From contig NZ_JBLLVA010000004.1 in NCBI RefSeq assembly GCF_047739745.1, positions 186,001 through 250,000 of the forward strand: a stretch of 64,000 bases of DNA, read 5' to 3'. Source of the DNA: Pseudaminobacter sp047739745. Its GTDB lineage: Bacteria > Pseudomonadota > Alphaproteobacteria > Rhizobiales > Rhizobiaceae. This document shows, piece by piece, positions 18,051 to 26,620 of this stretch (positions are counted from its first letter, which is position 1; every line of letters begins with the position of its first letter). The notes beneath the pieces were generated by a model. It ran no database searches. It had not been told where the DNA came from and saw only the letters and a list, made by a program, of their open reading frames with translations. The position numbers were made by a program, and so were the translations under genes.

Positions 18051-19706
18051 TCATCTCCGAGAGTTCTCCGCGGCAACTGGCTGTGAAGCCGCTCCGTTCT
18101 GCTCCGCAGATTCAACGTCGCGCCGGTGAATTCGCCAATGTTCGGTTTCGCCCACGCGCCGGAAGTTCCGGGCCACATAAGGCAGGTAAAGCTCCGCGGC
18201 TGGCCCGCCTTTGCCTCCACTCAGCCGCTCGAGCACGAACTCGACATCCGCCAGCAAAATTTGCGGTGGAACGTAGTGAGCTTCATCGATGGTCGCGCGC
18301 CATAGCAGCTCGGGCATGTCGCCGCGCGGAGGCGTCATGTCGAGAGCGGCAGCAAAGGGGTTGGCGCCGCCGAGGACCACTGCGCGCTCAGGGCGAGGCT
18401 CGATTTTCGACAGCAAATCCACACCGCCCTGCAGGGTGCCGAGATACCAATTCGCCGTCCGGTAGTCGCGATCAGTCCAGAGATTGACCAGCCCGACAGT
18501 ATCCATCCGTGGCAGCGGGACAGGTCGCCCGCCGCCGCCCGCCGCTACCGCCGAATGAAGACCAAGAGCAATTGCGCAATGGACCATCGTGGGAAGCACG
18601 AGTGCGAGAAAGAACAGTTTGAAGCCTTGCTCGTTTATCCAGTCGCCCTGATTTGATCTTGGAGAGCATTCCAGGCGTCGAAGTGCACGCTCGGCCGCGA
18701 CAACAGCCGCGGCGTGGATCGAGATGATCCCCCAGCGCTGCACGTTCTGGTTGAGCAGCCAGAAGCCGGCCACCATACAAAAAGTCAGAAACAGCACGTC
18801 GCGCATCCCTAGGCCGCGACGGAACGCGAGCGCGGCGATGACGCCAAGCAAGAGGTAGTCGGCAAGGTTGGCGAGAAAGCTTTCGACGAGCTGCCCCCAA
18901 CTGCCGCGCAGCAAGCCGCCCGCCTCGGCGGCCATCAGGACGTCCCTGCCAAATTCGGCTGAGCCCCTCCAGAAGAGCTCCACGATCGCCGCCGCGGCAA
19001 GGACCAGAACAAGCGCTAGCCCAGCCCATCGGTACTGCCGCGCGTCGGTGAGCATGAACAGGAGGAAGCCGAGCGCCACCAGTCCGTAAGTGATCCTGGT
19101 GTAGAGCATCAGAAGGGTCAGCAAAGCGGCGCAGGCGGTGTCGAGCGCAAACTGGGTCGAACGAGGACGGGACGGGACAAGGTACATCACCAGCAGGACG
19201 GCAATCGCGACCCAGCCGATCCGGTTGTAGAACATGGCAAAGGAAAGCGCCGTGACCGGCTCGCCCAGGTTCATCGGGACCGCCAGTATGAGCAGGAGAA
19301 ATGCGGCGAACGGCAATGCAAGAAAAGGCCGCAGCCGCGACGTGAGCACGTGCGCCACGACAGGCGACAGCAGGACGAGCAGTAATGCCATGGCCGCCGG
19401 AACTGCACCTCCGAAGCTGCCCGAAAGCCAGTAGCCGAAGGCGGGAAGATAGAAGCTCAGCGGCCCGAGCGAGGTATGAAAATCGCGGCTGGGCACCTGC
19501 CCCCATGACACGCGATGGACACCATCCAGGATATAGAACAGCTCATCGAGCGACCTGGTCGCGACTGTAGCTCCTGGCAAAGCCAGCAACAGCGCGCATG
19601 CGCAGCCGATGGCGATGATCAGGGCGGGTGCGCTCCAGTCCGATTTTAAGGTCGCGACCGTCGCAGATTCCGGCCGATCGTCTCGTTCCAGGAGCTCAGC
19701 CGTCAT
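18051..19706 (-). CDS. GT-C-like integral membrane protein (paralogue 2)
   Basis: A 551-residue sister of the preceding gene, with matching N-terminal soluble tail, first-loop motif (LDELFYILDGVHRVSWGQ, then VPSRDFHTSLGPLSFY), about 12 membrane segments and a C-terminal WRIH. The Asp-Glu dyad in the first loop is the expected catalytic/metal site of a GT-C enzyme. I start it at the ATG at 19706, which lies one base after the dprE2-like stop, so the two are coupled; the open frame continues 27 codons upstream inside that gene without resemblance. A role as arabinosyltransferase or as a partner subunit to its paralogue is inferred from context only. Confidence 0.7.
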   Translation of the reverse strand: MTAELLERDDRPESATVATLKSDWSAPALIIAIGCACALLLALPGATVATRSLDELFYILDGVHRVSWGQVPSRDFHTSLGPLSFYLPAFGYWLSGSFGGAVPAAMALLLVLLSPVVAHVLTSRLRPFLALPFAAFLLLILAVPMNLGEPVTALSFAMFYNRIGWVAIAVLLVMYLVPSRPRSTQFALDTACAALLTLLMLYTRITYGLVALGFLLFMLTDARQYRWAGLALVLVLAAAAIVELFWRGSAEFGRDVLMAAEAGGLLRGSWGQLVESFLANLADYLLLGVIAALAFRRGLGMRDVLFLTFCMVAGFWLLNQNVQRWGIISIHAAAVVAAERALRRLECSPRSNQGDWINEQGFKLFFLALVLPTMVHCAIALGLHSAVAAGGGGRPVPLPRMDTVGLVNLWTDRDYRTANWYLGTLQGGVDLLSKIEPRPERAVVLGGANPFAAALDMTPPRGDMPELLWRATIDEAHYVPPQILLADVEFVLERLSGGKGGPAAELYLPYVARNFRRVGETEHWRIHRRDVESAEQNGAASQPVAAENSRR

Positions 19707-19707
19707 C

Positions 19708-20457
19708 TCACAGGCCAAGTCTCTTGAAGAGGGGCTCTGGGATTGACGAGATGGCGAACATGACCGGCCGCCAAATGCTTCGCACATAGATGATGTCGCG
19801 ACCGCGACTGCCTTCCGCGGCAGCGAAGATGGCGCTGCCTACCTCCTCCGGCTCGGCGGTCAGGAAGGGTGGCAGCTTCATGCCGGCGGTCATTCGGGTA
19901 CGCACAAATCCGGGCTTCACCGTCACAACCCGCAGCCTGGTGGACGACAGGCGATTTCGCAGGCCGGACAGAAAAGCGCTAAAGCCGGCCTTGGAGGCGC
20001 CATAGACATAGTTGGAGCCGCGTCCGCGGTCGCCAGCCACCGAACTCACGCCGACGATGGCGCCGCTGCCGCGCGCCAGGAACCGCTCGGCGAGCAGCCC
20101 AAGAAGCAGGGATGGACCTTCGAAATTGGTCCGCATGACCATCGAGGCGTGTTTGAGATCCCATTGAGCGCGTTCCTGGTTGCCGAGTTCGCCAACGACG
20201 CAGACGACGGTGTCCGGCAGCACCGGAAGATCGTCGACGAAACTTTTGAGCCGCTCCGTGTCAAGAATGTCCAGCGCTTGGATGGACACAGCGTTGGTGC
20301 TGCGCGTAGCGATGTCGTCGCGATTGCGGCAAGCAGTTGTTTCGTTGCGTGCGGCAAGAATGATGTTCCATCCCGCCTGCGCGTAAGCGAGGGCGGTCGC
20401 GCGACCAATATCGGAAGTCGCCCCGATCAGAAGCAATGTCTTCGGCCGATCCGTCAT
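19708..20457 (-). CDS. dprE2: DprE2-like short-chain dehydrogenase/reductase
   Basis: A 249-residue Rossmann-fold SDR enzyme. The NAD(P)-binding motif GATSDIGRATALAYAQAG is at residues 13-30 and the catalytic YVYGASK (Tyr-x3-Lys) near residue 150, preceded by the Ser of VGVSSVAG. The ATG overlaps the stop of the FAD oxidase upstream (ATGA), which is the DprE1-DprE2 arrangement known from mycobacteria: DprE1 oxidises C2 of polyprenyl-phosphoryl-ribose and DprE2 reduces the keto intermediate to the arabinose epimer. Membership in SDR is certain; the DprE2 role follows from the coupling with a DprE1-like gene. Confidence 0.85.
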   Translation of the reverse strand: MTDRPKTLLLIGATSDIGRATALAYAQAGWNIILAARNETTACRNRDDIATRSTNAVSIQALDILDTERLKSFVDDLPVLPDTVVCVVGELGNQERAQWDLKHASMVMRTNFEGPSLLLGLLAERFLARGSGAIVGVSSVAGDRGRGSNYVYGASKAGFSAFLSGLRNRLSSTRLRVVTVKPGFVRTRMTAGMKLPPFLTAEPEEVGSAIFAAAEGSRGRDIIYVRSIWRPVMFAISSIPEPLFKRLGL

Positions 20458-21785
20458 ATTGCCAGCCTCCTCGAGAGTTGCGACGCCAGGCGACCTTCCG
20501 CGGAAATCGAGCGGCGGATCTCCTTGAACTCGCCGAGACGCGGGTAGCCCGCTTCAAATGTCCGTGGCGTCTGCCTTGCGTCTTTTGCGAGGTAGAGCCG
20601 CCCGCCCGCTGCAGCAACGATCCGGTCGATGTCGTCGAGTAGCGCGAAAACGTCGTCGGCGACCTGAAGGTCGAGCGCCAGCGTGTAGCCTTCCATCGGA
20701 AACGACAGGACACCCTTGCTCCGGCCCATTTTCTTGAGGACGGCAAGGAACGAAGCTTTGCCGGATAGTGTCACTCGCTCGAGAATCTCTCCCAAGACGG
20801 AAGGGGCGGTACCCGTCGGCACGACACATTGGTGCTGAACGAAGCCGCGGCGACCATAGATCCGGTTCCAGTCATCGACCGCGTCCAAGGGGAAGAAATA
20901 CGGTTCCCAATGAACCAGGGACGGCTCTTCGGCTCTTCTGGAGCCCGATCGAAAATATATTTCGTTGAAAGCCGCGACGGAGGCTCGATGAAGCATGCAG
21001 GCGGGCAGATCAATCGGCACGCGGAGCCGCCTACGCCTGGCTGGAGGGAAAAGTTCTCTCTTCGGCCGAGCCAGCCGGACTTCATCCGCCATCGCGTGTT
21101 CGCCCGCGAACACCAGAGATCGGCCGAGGGCCGCTCCGCGCGCCAGGCAATCGATCCACGCAACCGAATAGGTGGCGTTCTGAGACGCATCGAGCGCCTT
21201 AAGCGCAGCGGCAAGATCGCCGGCGACGGTGGTCCTTTGCATTATCCAGCCCGTCTCGACCGGCTTCATCGTGAATGTCGCTTCCACGATCACCCCCGTG
21301 AGCCCCATCCCTCCGACGGTCGCGTCGAACAATTCACGGTTCTCCCGCGGCGAACAGGTGACGGCTTTCCCGCCAGGTAGAACGAGTTTGAACTCCTGAA
21401 CGTGATTGCCGAAGCCGCCGTCCCGGTGGTGGTTCTTGCCATGTACGTCCGCGGCGATCATTCCGCCCACCGTGACCAGCTTTGTTCCTGGCACCACCGG
21501 CGGAAAGAAGCCTCTCGGCACGAAGGTCTGCAAGACGTCGCCCAGCAGCACCCCGGCTTCGACCGTCAAACAGCCGGTTGCCGGATTGAAGGACTTCATC
21601 CGATTGAGACCGCGCGTCGCCAGCGTCGCCCGCTCGCCGATGGCGGCATCGCCATAGGCGCGTCCGTTTCCACGCGCGATCATGGAGGATCGGGAAGCGA
21701 CAAGCGCCGGGACCTCATCGGGCGCCATGACATTCACCAGTTCGCTCTCGTGACGCGGATAGCGTCCCCAGCCGTGCAACTGCAT
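20454..21785 (-). CDS. dprE1: DprE1-like FAD-dependent polyprenylphosphoryl-ribose oxidase
   Basis: A 443-residue FAD-linked oxidase of the vanillyl-alcohol-oxidase/PCMH type. The FAD-binding segment ARGNGRAYGDAAIGERA is near residue 33, followed by GTKLVTVGGMIAADVHGKNH near 115, a strong match to the DprE1 region with the flavin-contacting His-Gly-Lys-Asn-His. C-terminal SFPMEGYTLALDLQ also fits. The ATG at 21785 overlaps the gtrA stop (TGATG); a long open extension upstream lies inside gtrA and is not used. Predicted reaction: oxidation of the 2'-hydroxyl of polyprenyl-phosphoryl-D-ribose as the first half of epimerisation to arabinose. D-arabinono-lactone oxidases are the alternative family, but the neighbours favour DprE1. 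Confidence 0.88.
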   Translation of the reverse strand: MQLHGWGRYPRHESELVNVMAPDEVPALVASRSSMIARGNGRAYGDAAIGERATLATRGLNRMKSFNPATGCLTVEAGVLLGDVLQTFVPRGFFPPVVPGTKLVTVGGMIAADVHGKNHHRDGGFGNHVQEFKLVLPGGKAVTCSPRENRELFDATVGGMGLTGVIVEATFTMKPVETGWIMQRTTVAGDLAAALKALDASQNATYSVAWIDCLARGAALGRSLVFAGEHAMADEVRLARPKRELFPPARRRRLRVPIDLPACMLHRASVAAFNEIYFRSGSRRAEEPSLVHWEPYFFPLDAVDDWNRIYGRRGFVQHQCVVPTGTAPSVLGEILERVTLSGKASFLAVLKKMGRSKGVLSFPMEGYTLALDLQVADDVFALLDDIDRIVAAAGGRLYLAKDARQTPRTFEAGYPRLGEFKEIRRSISAEGRLASQLSRRLAI

Positions 21786-22183
21786 CACACACGCTCCGGC
21801 CGAAACACGAACCGGCGGTCGAGCGCGTATTTCGCCATATAGCCGAGCGAAAGTCCGAGCGCTGCGCCGGTGTATTTTGCGATATCGCTCTGCCAGATGG
21901 TCCAGAACGCAAGCTCGAACGTCCAGAACACGAGAGTGGTGACGACGCTGAACAAGGCGTAGAGCGACACCTTGCGGAACTCGTCGCCATGCGACGTGTA
22001 GCCGTCGAGGAAAATCCACTTCTTGTCGAGAACGTATTTTACCGCGAAGCCGGTCGCAGTGCCGCCAAGGATGGATAAGGCCAGGGCATGCACCGGCGCG
22101 AGTTTCATTATGCCCTCTTGCGTCGCGAGATTGACGAGCACCGAGATGACGGCAAAAAATACATAGCGCACTGCCATGGTCAT
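21785..22183 (-). CDS. GtrA-family small membrane protein
   Basis: A 132-residue protein with four membrane helices and the GtrA motifs VKYVLDKKWIFLDG (near 48-61) and YALDRRFVFRPE at the C terminus. GtrA proteins are associated with moving or presenting polyprenyl-linked sugars at the membrane; the mycobacterial member Rv3789 lies beside dprE1/dprE2. I start it at ATG 22183, preceded by GGGGGAG eight bases upstream. Its stop overlaps the dprE1-like start. Proposed role: handling of polyprenyl-phosphoryl-arabinose before use by the GT-C enzymes. Confidence 0.85.
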   Translation of the reverse strand: MTMAVRYVFFAVISVLVNLATQEGIMKLAPVHALALSILGGTATGFAVKYVLDKKWIFLDGYTSHGDEFRKVSLYALFSVVTTLVFWTFELAFWTIWQSDIAKYTGAALGLSLGYMAKYALDRRFVFRPERV

Positions 22184-22241
22184 CAAGAGGCTCCCCCATC
22201 CGGACCCGCCCTGGCGATCATTGTCAGGACAATCTCATTCT

Positions 22242-23663
22242 TCACATCGCGATCACGACCAGGGCGATGATGATGGCCACACTTGCGAGGCTGGCCCGGT
22301 CCTTGAGCGCGAAGACGACCGGGTCGTCATGCATGAGTCCGCGCCGCGCCAGCATCAGGGCGCGGGCGATCCAGTAGATGAGTACGGGACCGATCAGCCA
22401 GAGGATCTCCGGCCGGCTGTAGAGTTGGTCCACCGTGTCGCTTGAAACGTAGAGGACGAATACCGTCACGGCATTGAAACCCATGGCGGCAGCCAGGGCG
22501 GCGACCATTTCGATGTCGCTGTTCTTGTAGTCGCGGCTCGTGATGTCGGGAAGCTTGGCCTCGCGCCGGCCGGCCAGTTCGATATAGCGCTTGATCAGCG
22601 CCAGCGACAGGAACCACGCCATGAAGAACGCCAGCAGCCAGACCGAGACGCCGGTGTTCAACGCCACGGCGCCGCCAACCACCCGCGCGGTGTAGAGAGC
22701 CGCAAGCGTGATCACATCGACGAGCATCTGTCGCTTGAGGAAAAGTGAGTAGGCGGTCGTCAGGGCGAAGTAGCCGATCAGCACGCCCATGAACGGCAGC
22801 GAGATAAGGGCGGCCAGCGAAACCGCTGCCGTGAGCAGCAAGGGAATTGCCAAGAGACCGTGGGAAAGCGGGATGGTGCCGTTCGCCAGGGGACGATGCG
22901 ACTTCGTGGAATGCCGCCGATCATCCTGCAGGTCGACGAGATCGTTCAATATATAGACGCCCGACGCGCACAGCGAGAAGGCGACGGCGGCGAGAAAAGC
23001 CAGAAAGAACGCGTGCAGCTCAAAGACATGGCCCGTCACGAGCGGGACGAACACAAGCGCGTTCTTCGCATATTGATGTACGCGCGCCTGCTTGGCCCAT
23101 GACTTCAACGTTGGGCGATCGCTGGCCAGGCGCTCGACAACCGGGCACGTGCGCCCGAGCTTGCGGAGCACCCCTGCGGGCGTCCGAATTGCAACGGCGC
23201 TTGCAGCTTTCTGCCACACGGGCAGGTCGGCCATATCGTTGCCGATATAGTCGAAATTCCGCTCGCCGAAGGCGTCGACAAGCTTCTGGGCTTTTATCTC
23301 GCCGGCACAGTTGGTGGCCGCATCCGTTGCAAACCACCCCGTGAACAGACCAAGGTGGTCCGCGACGCGTCGAACCAGGTATTCATGGCTCGCCGAGGCG
23401 ATGTATACGGGTCGTCCTTCGCAGCGTGCCTTTTTGATGTATTCCAGGACCTCGCCATCATATGGCAGGACAGCGGGATCGAAGTCCCGCGGCTCCGACA
23501 ACCGATGCTTCAGTGCCGCTTTTCCCGAGCATAGCGCCCTCGCCATATCGAAAAGGGAATGCGGGCGCTGGCCAAGTTCGGAAAAAGCCGTCTCTATCAA
23601 CAAGTCGGACTTGACCAGCGTGCCGTCGAGATCGACGACCAACGGCCGGGCCGTGATGTCCAT
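22242..23663 (-). CDS. HAD phosphatase - UbiA phosphoribosyltransferase fusion
   Basis: A 473-residue protein with two parts. Residues about 1-190 are a HAD-type domain starting LVVDLDGTLVKSDLL (nucleophile Asp near 10) with IGNDMADLPVW as the last HAD motif. Residues about 195-473 are a UbiA prenyltransferase with the metal/diphosphate motif LNDLVDLQDDRRH and eight or nine helices. In mycobacteria the UbiA enzyme Rv3806c joins PRPP to decaprenyl phosphate and a separate phosphatase removes the 5-phosphate; this fusion could do both, giving polyprenyl-phosphoryl-ribose for DprE1. The ATG at 23663 begins exactly at the HAD homology. First gene of the minus-strand set. Confidence 0.85.
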   Translation of the reverse strand: MDITARPLVVDLDGTLVKSDLLIETAFSELGQRPHSLFDMARALCSGKAALKHRLSEPRDFDPAVLPYDGEVLEYIKKARCEGRPVYIASASHEYLVRRVADHLGLFTGWFATDAATNCAGEIKAQKLVDAFGERNFDYIGNDMADLPVWQKAASAVAIRTPAGVLRKLGRTCPVVERLASDRPTLKSWAKQARVHQYAKNALVFVPLVTGHVFELHAFFLAFLAAVAFSLCASGVYILNDLVDLQDDRRHSTKSHRPLANGTIPLSHGLLAIPLLLTAAVSLAALISLPFMGVLIGYFALTTAYSLFLKRQMLVDVITLAALYTARVVGGAVALNTGVSVWLLAFFMAWFLSLALIKRYIELAGRREAKLPDITSRDYKNSDIEMVAALAAAMGFNAVTVFVLYVSSDTVDQLYSRPEILWLIGPVLIYWIARALMLARRGLMHDDPVVFALKDRASLASVAIIIALVVIAM

Positions 23664-24264
23664 GTTCGCCGGAAGCGTGGTAACCGAAATACCACCCGGC
23701 CCAGCATCTCTGAGATATCTCGAGCCACCGCCTTCCGGGCGCCGGAGGTGAAATTCTCTTCGGAGTCGCCTTACGTCCGGATGCGAATAGCTCAACGCGA
23801 CCTCACTCCCATATCGCGCCACATCGGCGCAAGTCGTGCCCGAACTTGCATGCGGCCCGATTGTTCCGAGCCATGAGGCTGCTCGATTCTCTACTGACGG
23901 TGGGCTGGAGGAGGCGGTTCTCCGCTATGCGCTGGGATCATTCGACGGCGCGACAAGCAAGTTATGCAACCTTTCTCGCAGCAACGGTTTGAGCTGCGTG
24001 CTTCATCGACGTCGGAGACGGTCGTTGGACAGTGCCTCCAACGCGAATACCGAACCGGTTGCATTTTATTTTTAGAGGTTGCTCGGCGAAAAACCCATTT
24101 TTTTCAAGGTTTCCTCGCTAATGCGAGAAAAAACGTGTGCACTGCGGAATCGGTTTTTCTTGACACACACGGGGTTTAGGAAAACATTTCCTCGCAGGCA
24201 AATATTTTACCGGGCAAGCAAAACCGATGAGGCTGAAGCACAGTCTCGTGAAGGAGGGGACCCC
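23664..24264. other. Divergent intergenic region with AT-rich leader
   Basis: No supported gene in 601 bases. The half next to 24265 is unusually AT-rich for this window, with T runs near 24101 and 24155 and a small perfect hairpin CTCGC-TAAT-GCGAG at 24113-24126. It must contain the promoters for the leftward HAD-UbiA gene and the rightward small membrane-protein operon. Confidence 0.6.
24160..24188 (+). promoter_or_regulatory. Candidate sigma-70-type promoter for the APC permease operon
   Basis: A perfect TTGACA at 24160-24165 is followed 17 bases later by AACATT (24183-24188), a poor -10 match with three of six consensus bases. An inverted repeat AGGAAA-ACA-TTTCCT overlaps the -10 and could be an operator. 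Only the -35 and its position about 100 bases before the first gene support the call. Confidence 0.35.
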
Positions 24265-24582
24265 ATGGAAATAGCCCTAGGTAGTCATGCCGAGGAAGCC
24301 GAACTAGAGCGACGAATACACAGGATGCACTCACGCGATAAAGCCGGGCTGGTCCTATTCGTTATTGCATTATGGATAACTCTTCTATTCACACTCTTCA
24401 GCATATGGTCGTTTATCACAGTTCCAACGATAAAGACCATTCTAATGATTTCCGGTGGATTCGTTCTGCTGCTGAACACAGCGGCAATCGTCGCAATGCT
24501 GCGACACTACAGTGAAGACCGGCACTTCATCTACGGACTTGACCTGAAGCATCTCGATGAGATGCGCAAGCGGCGGGGTTGA
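24265..24582 (+). CDS. Small membrane protein, two helices (permease-associated A)
   Basis: A 105-residue protein with a charged N-terminal segment (LERRIHRMHSRDKAG), two membrane helices at about 30-55 and 60-82, and a charged C-terminal tail. I do not recognise a family. The ATG at 24265 has AAGGAGGGGA just upstream, the best ribosome-binding site near here; the open frame continues further upstream without one. The next gene starts five bases after its stop, and two more follow before an APC permease. The steady spacing suggests accessory subunits of that transporter, which is inference. Confidence 0.75.
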   Translation: MEIALGSHAEEAELERRIHRMHSRDKAGLVLFVIALWITLLFTLFSIWSFITVPTIKTILMISGGFVLLLNTAAIVAMLRHYSEDRHFIYGLDLKHLDEMRKRRG

Positions 24583-24586
24583 TGCT

Positions 24587-24967
24587 ATGGCGTATGAACC
24601 GAAAAAGCAGAGCCTTTCGGGTCAGATCGGCGATGTGTTCACCCTGCTGATACTCACCGTAGGCGCTCTCTATATCCCGCTCTATCTGGGGCTTGCCGGC
24701 GCCGCGAAAGTGCCCAACCCGATAGAGAATCCGACCTGGGAGGCTCTGGGCCAGAACGCTGCCGAACAAAAACAATGGGCCGCACTCGGCATCACCGATC
24801 CGGCCGCCGCAAACGACATCATCACGGCGCGATTCGACTACAGCTTCAGCTGGACCGCCCTGATCGTCATGGTGATCCTCGTCATCGGCTATTTCGTTCT
24901 GGTGGTGAGGCTCTCCGACAAGGAATACCGCGAAGTATTGGACGAGCGCTTCGGCTCGAAGCGCTAG
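24587..24967 (+). CDS. Small membrane protein, two helices (permease-associated B)
   Basis: A 126-residue protein with hydrophobic segments at about 16-40 (VFTLLILTVGALYIPLYLGL) and 85-107 (SWTALIVMVILVIGYFVLVV), separated by a roughly 45-residue, Ala/Asn/Trp-containing loop that probably lies on the periplasmic side. I do not recognise the family. Start chosen at the ATG giving MAYEPKK, five bases after the preceding stop. It is the middle one of three small membrane genes ahead of the APC permease. Confidence 0.75.
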   Translation: MAYEPKKQSLSGQIGDVFTLLILTVGALYIPLYLGLAGAAKVPNPIENPTWEALGQNAAEQKQWAALGITDPAAANDIITARFDYSFSWTALIVMVILVIGYFVLVVRLSDKEYREVLDERFGSKR

Positions 24968-24978
24968 GGAGGGGCTGC

Positions 24979-25146
24979 ATGGACTTGTGGAACATACTGG
25001 AATACCTCGCCTGGGGCCTTTCGTTCATGTTTGGCGCCCTTCTTCTTATCGACCTCGTTCGCATCGACACGACTTACGACAACGACCTGCTGACTTCCTC
25101 GCGCGAAGGCGAGATCGAAGCCACGCAGGAACGTCACACGATTTGA
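24979..25146 (+). CDS. Very small membrane protein, one helix (permease-associated C)
   Basis: A 55-residue protein with one membrane helix (residues about 6-27, YLAWGLSFMFGALLLIDLV) and an acidic cytoplasmic tail. GGGAGGGG lies shortly upstream of the ATG, a strong ribosome-binding site, and the permease gene starts 12 bases after its stop. Its length, good signal and placement argue for a real gene. Function unknown; a transporter subunit is the natural guess. Confidence 0.72.
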   Translation: MDLWNILEYLAWGLSFMFGALLLIDLVRIDTTYDNDLLTSSREGEIEATQERHTI

Positions 25147-25158
25147 GGGACGACGAGA

Positions 25159-26556
25159 ATGGCAAATGTACCTTCTGACGCGGCTCAACCTGAACGACTT
25201 CAGTTGCTGCGCGTACTCGGCCCCGCCCATGTCTGGGCGCTCGGCGTCGGCATCGTTCTCGTCGGCGAGTATATGGGCTGGAATTTTGCGGTCGGCAAAG
25301 GCGGCATGATTGCCGGCCTTGTCGCCTGTTGGGTGGCGGGCCTGCTTTACACCTGCGTGGCGATGATCGATTCCGAAGTGACCTCCACGGTTGCAGCGGC
25401 CGGCGGACAATACGCACAGGCCAAGCACATTGTCGGCCCGTTGATGGCCTTCAATGTCGGCCTGTTCCTCGTGATGGCTTACACGATGCTAGAAGCGGCC
25501 AACGCGATCACCGTTGGCTTCCTGCTCGATTCGGTCGCTGGAATGCAGGGCCATTCAGGGCTGAACCAGCAACCATTCATCGTCCTTGCCATCATGTTCC
25601 TGGCGTGGCTGAACTACCGCGGCGTGCTCGCCACCCTTACCTTCAACCTGGTGATTGTCGCAGTCGCGTTCACGGCTATCTGCGTTCTCTTCCTGGCGGT
25701 CAATCTGGGCGTGTCGAACGTGCCTCTCGACTTTTCGGCCGTCAGCGAGGAACCGCTCCCCTATGGCTGGGTCGGCATTGTCGCCGCCCTGCATTTCGGC
25801 CTTTGGTATTATCTCGGCATCGAAGGCACTTGTCAGGCCGCGGAGGAAGTGCGCTCGCCGGCACGTTCGCTTCCCTATGGCACCATGGCAGGCATCATGA
25901 CGCTGCTGATTGCCGCCACGATGACCTGGTACATGTGCTCTGGCTTGATGCCGTGGGAATATCTCGGCCAGGCAGGCACGCCGCTGTTCGATGCCGCACG
26001 CGTTACCGGCAACACCGGACTGATGGTCCTGCTTTTCATCGGCACCATCTTTGCGACGCTCGCATCCGCCAATGGCTGCATCAACGACGCGTCGCGGGCA
26101 TGGTTCTCGATGGGCCGCGACCGGTATCTTCCGAGCTGGTTCGGTGCCGTCCATCCGGTCTATCGGACGCCATACCGGGCGATCGTGTTCCTGGTGCCGA
26201 TTGCGCTCATCTTCGCGCTTGGTGCGCCGCTGGATCAGGTGGTCACCTTCTCGATCCTGTCCGGCCTTCTCGGCTACACCTTCATGACCTTCAACATGGT
26301 GATGTTCCGCAAGAAATGGCCCCTCGACACGATCAAGCGAGGCTATGTGCATCCGTTCCACCCGCTGCCTACGATCATCCTGCTTGTGCTGTGCTCGGCG
26401 GCCTTCTTCGCCGTGTTCCTCGGCTACGGCACTCAGCTCATCGCAATGATGTGCTTCTACATCGTGGCGTCGCTCTGGTTCCACTACCGGCGTTATCAGT
26501 TTGTGCGCCGGGGCGATCAGTTCACCATGCCCTGGCCGAGGCCGCAGGGGTATTGA
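25159..26556 (+). CDS. APC-family amino acid/amine permease, ethanolamine-permease-like
   Basis: A 465-residue, 12-helix secondary transporter of the amino acid-polyamine-organocation superfamily. The first helix has GEYMGWNFAVGKGGMIAGL, close to the GDYFGWN-type motif of the ethanolamine/amine (EAT) subgroup; WYYLGIEGTCQAAEEVRSP in the middle is the APC 'E-G-x3-A-E-E' signature. It imports a small organic amine or amino acid with a cation, but the substrate cannot be told from sequence. It follows three small membrane-protein genes closely and is followed by two unknown membrane-anchored proteins. Confidence 0.88.
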   Translation: MANVPSDAAQPERLQLLRVLGPAHVWALGVGIVLVGEYMGWNFAVGKGGMIAGLVACWVAGLLYTCVAMIDSEVTSTVAAAGGQYAQAKHIVGPLMAFNVGLFLVMAYTMLEAANAITVGFLLDSVAGMQGHSGLNQQPFIVLAIMFLAWLNYRGVLATLTFNLVIVAVAFTAICVLFLAVNLGVSNVPLDFSAVSEEPLPYGWVGIVAALHFGLWYYLGIEGTCQAAEEVRSPARSLPYGTMAGIMTLLIAATMTWYMCSGLMPWEYLGQAGTPLFDAARVTGNTGLMVLLFIGTIFATLASANGCINDASRAWFSMGRDRYLPSWFGAVHPVYRTPYRAIVFLVPIALIFALGAPLDQVVTFSILSGLLGYTFMTFNMVMFRKKWPLDTIKRGYVHPFHPLPTIILLVLCSAAFFAVFLGYGTQLIAMMCFYIVASLWFHYRRYQFVRRGDQFTMPWPRPQGY

Positions 26557-26620
26557 ACTTGAGCATCGGACCGAGCGTCCAACCGGACGCTCGGCGCTCT
26601 GATGTGGCGGTGACATTCGG

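Noticed and set aside
24113..24126. Hairpin in the APC operon leader as a third ANTAR site
   Set aside because: If read with a six-base loop it would be CTAATG, lacking the A at position 1 and G at position 4, and there is no second hairpin or terminator partner.
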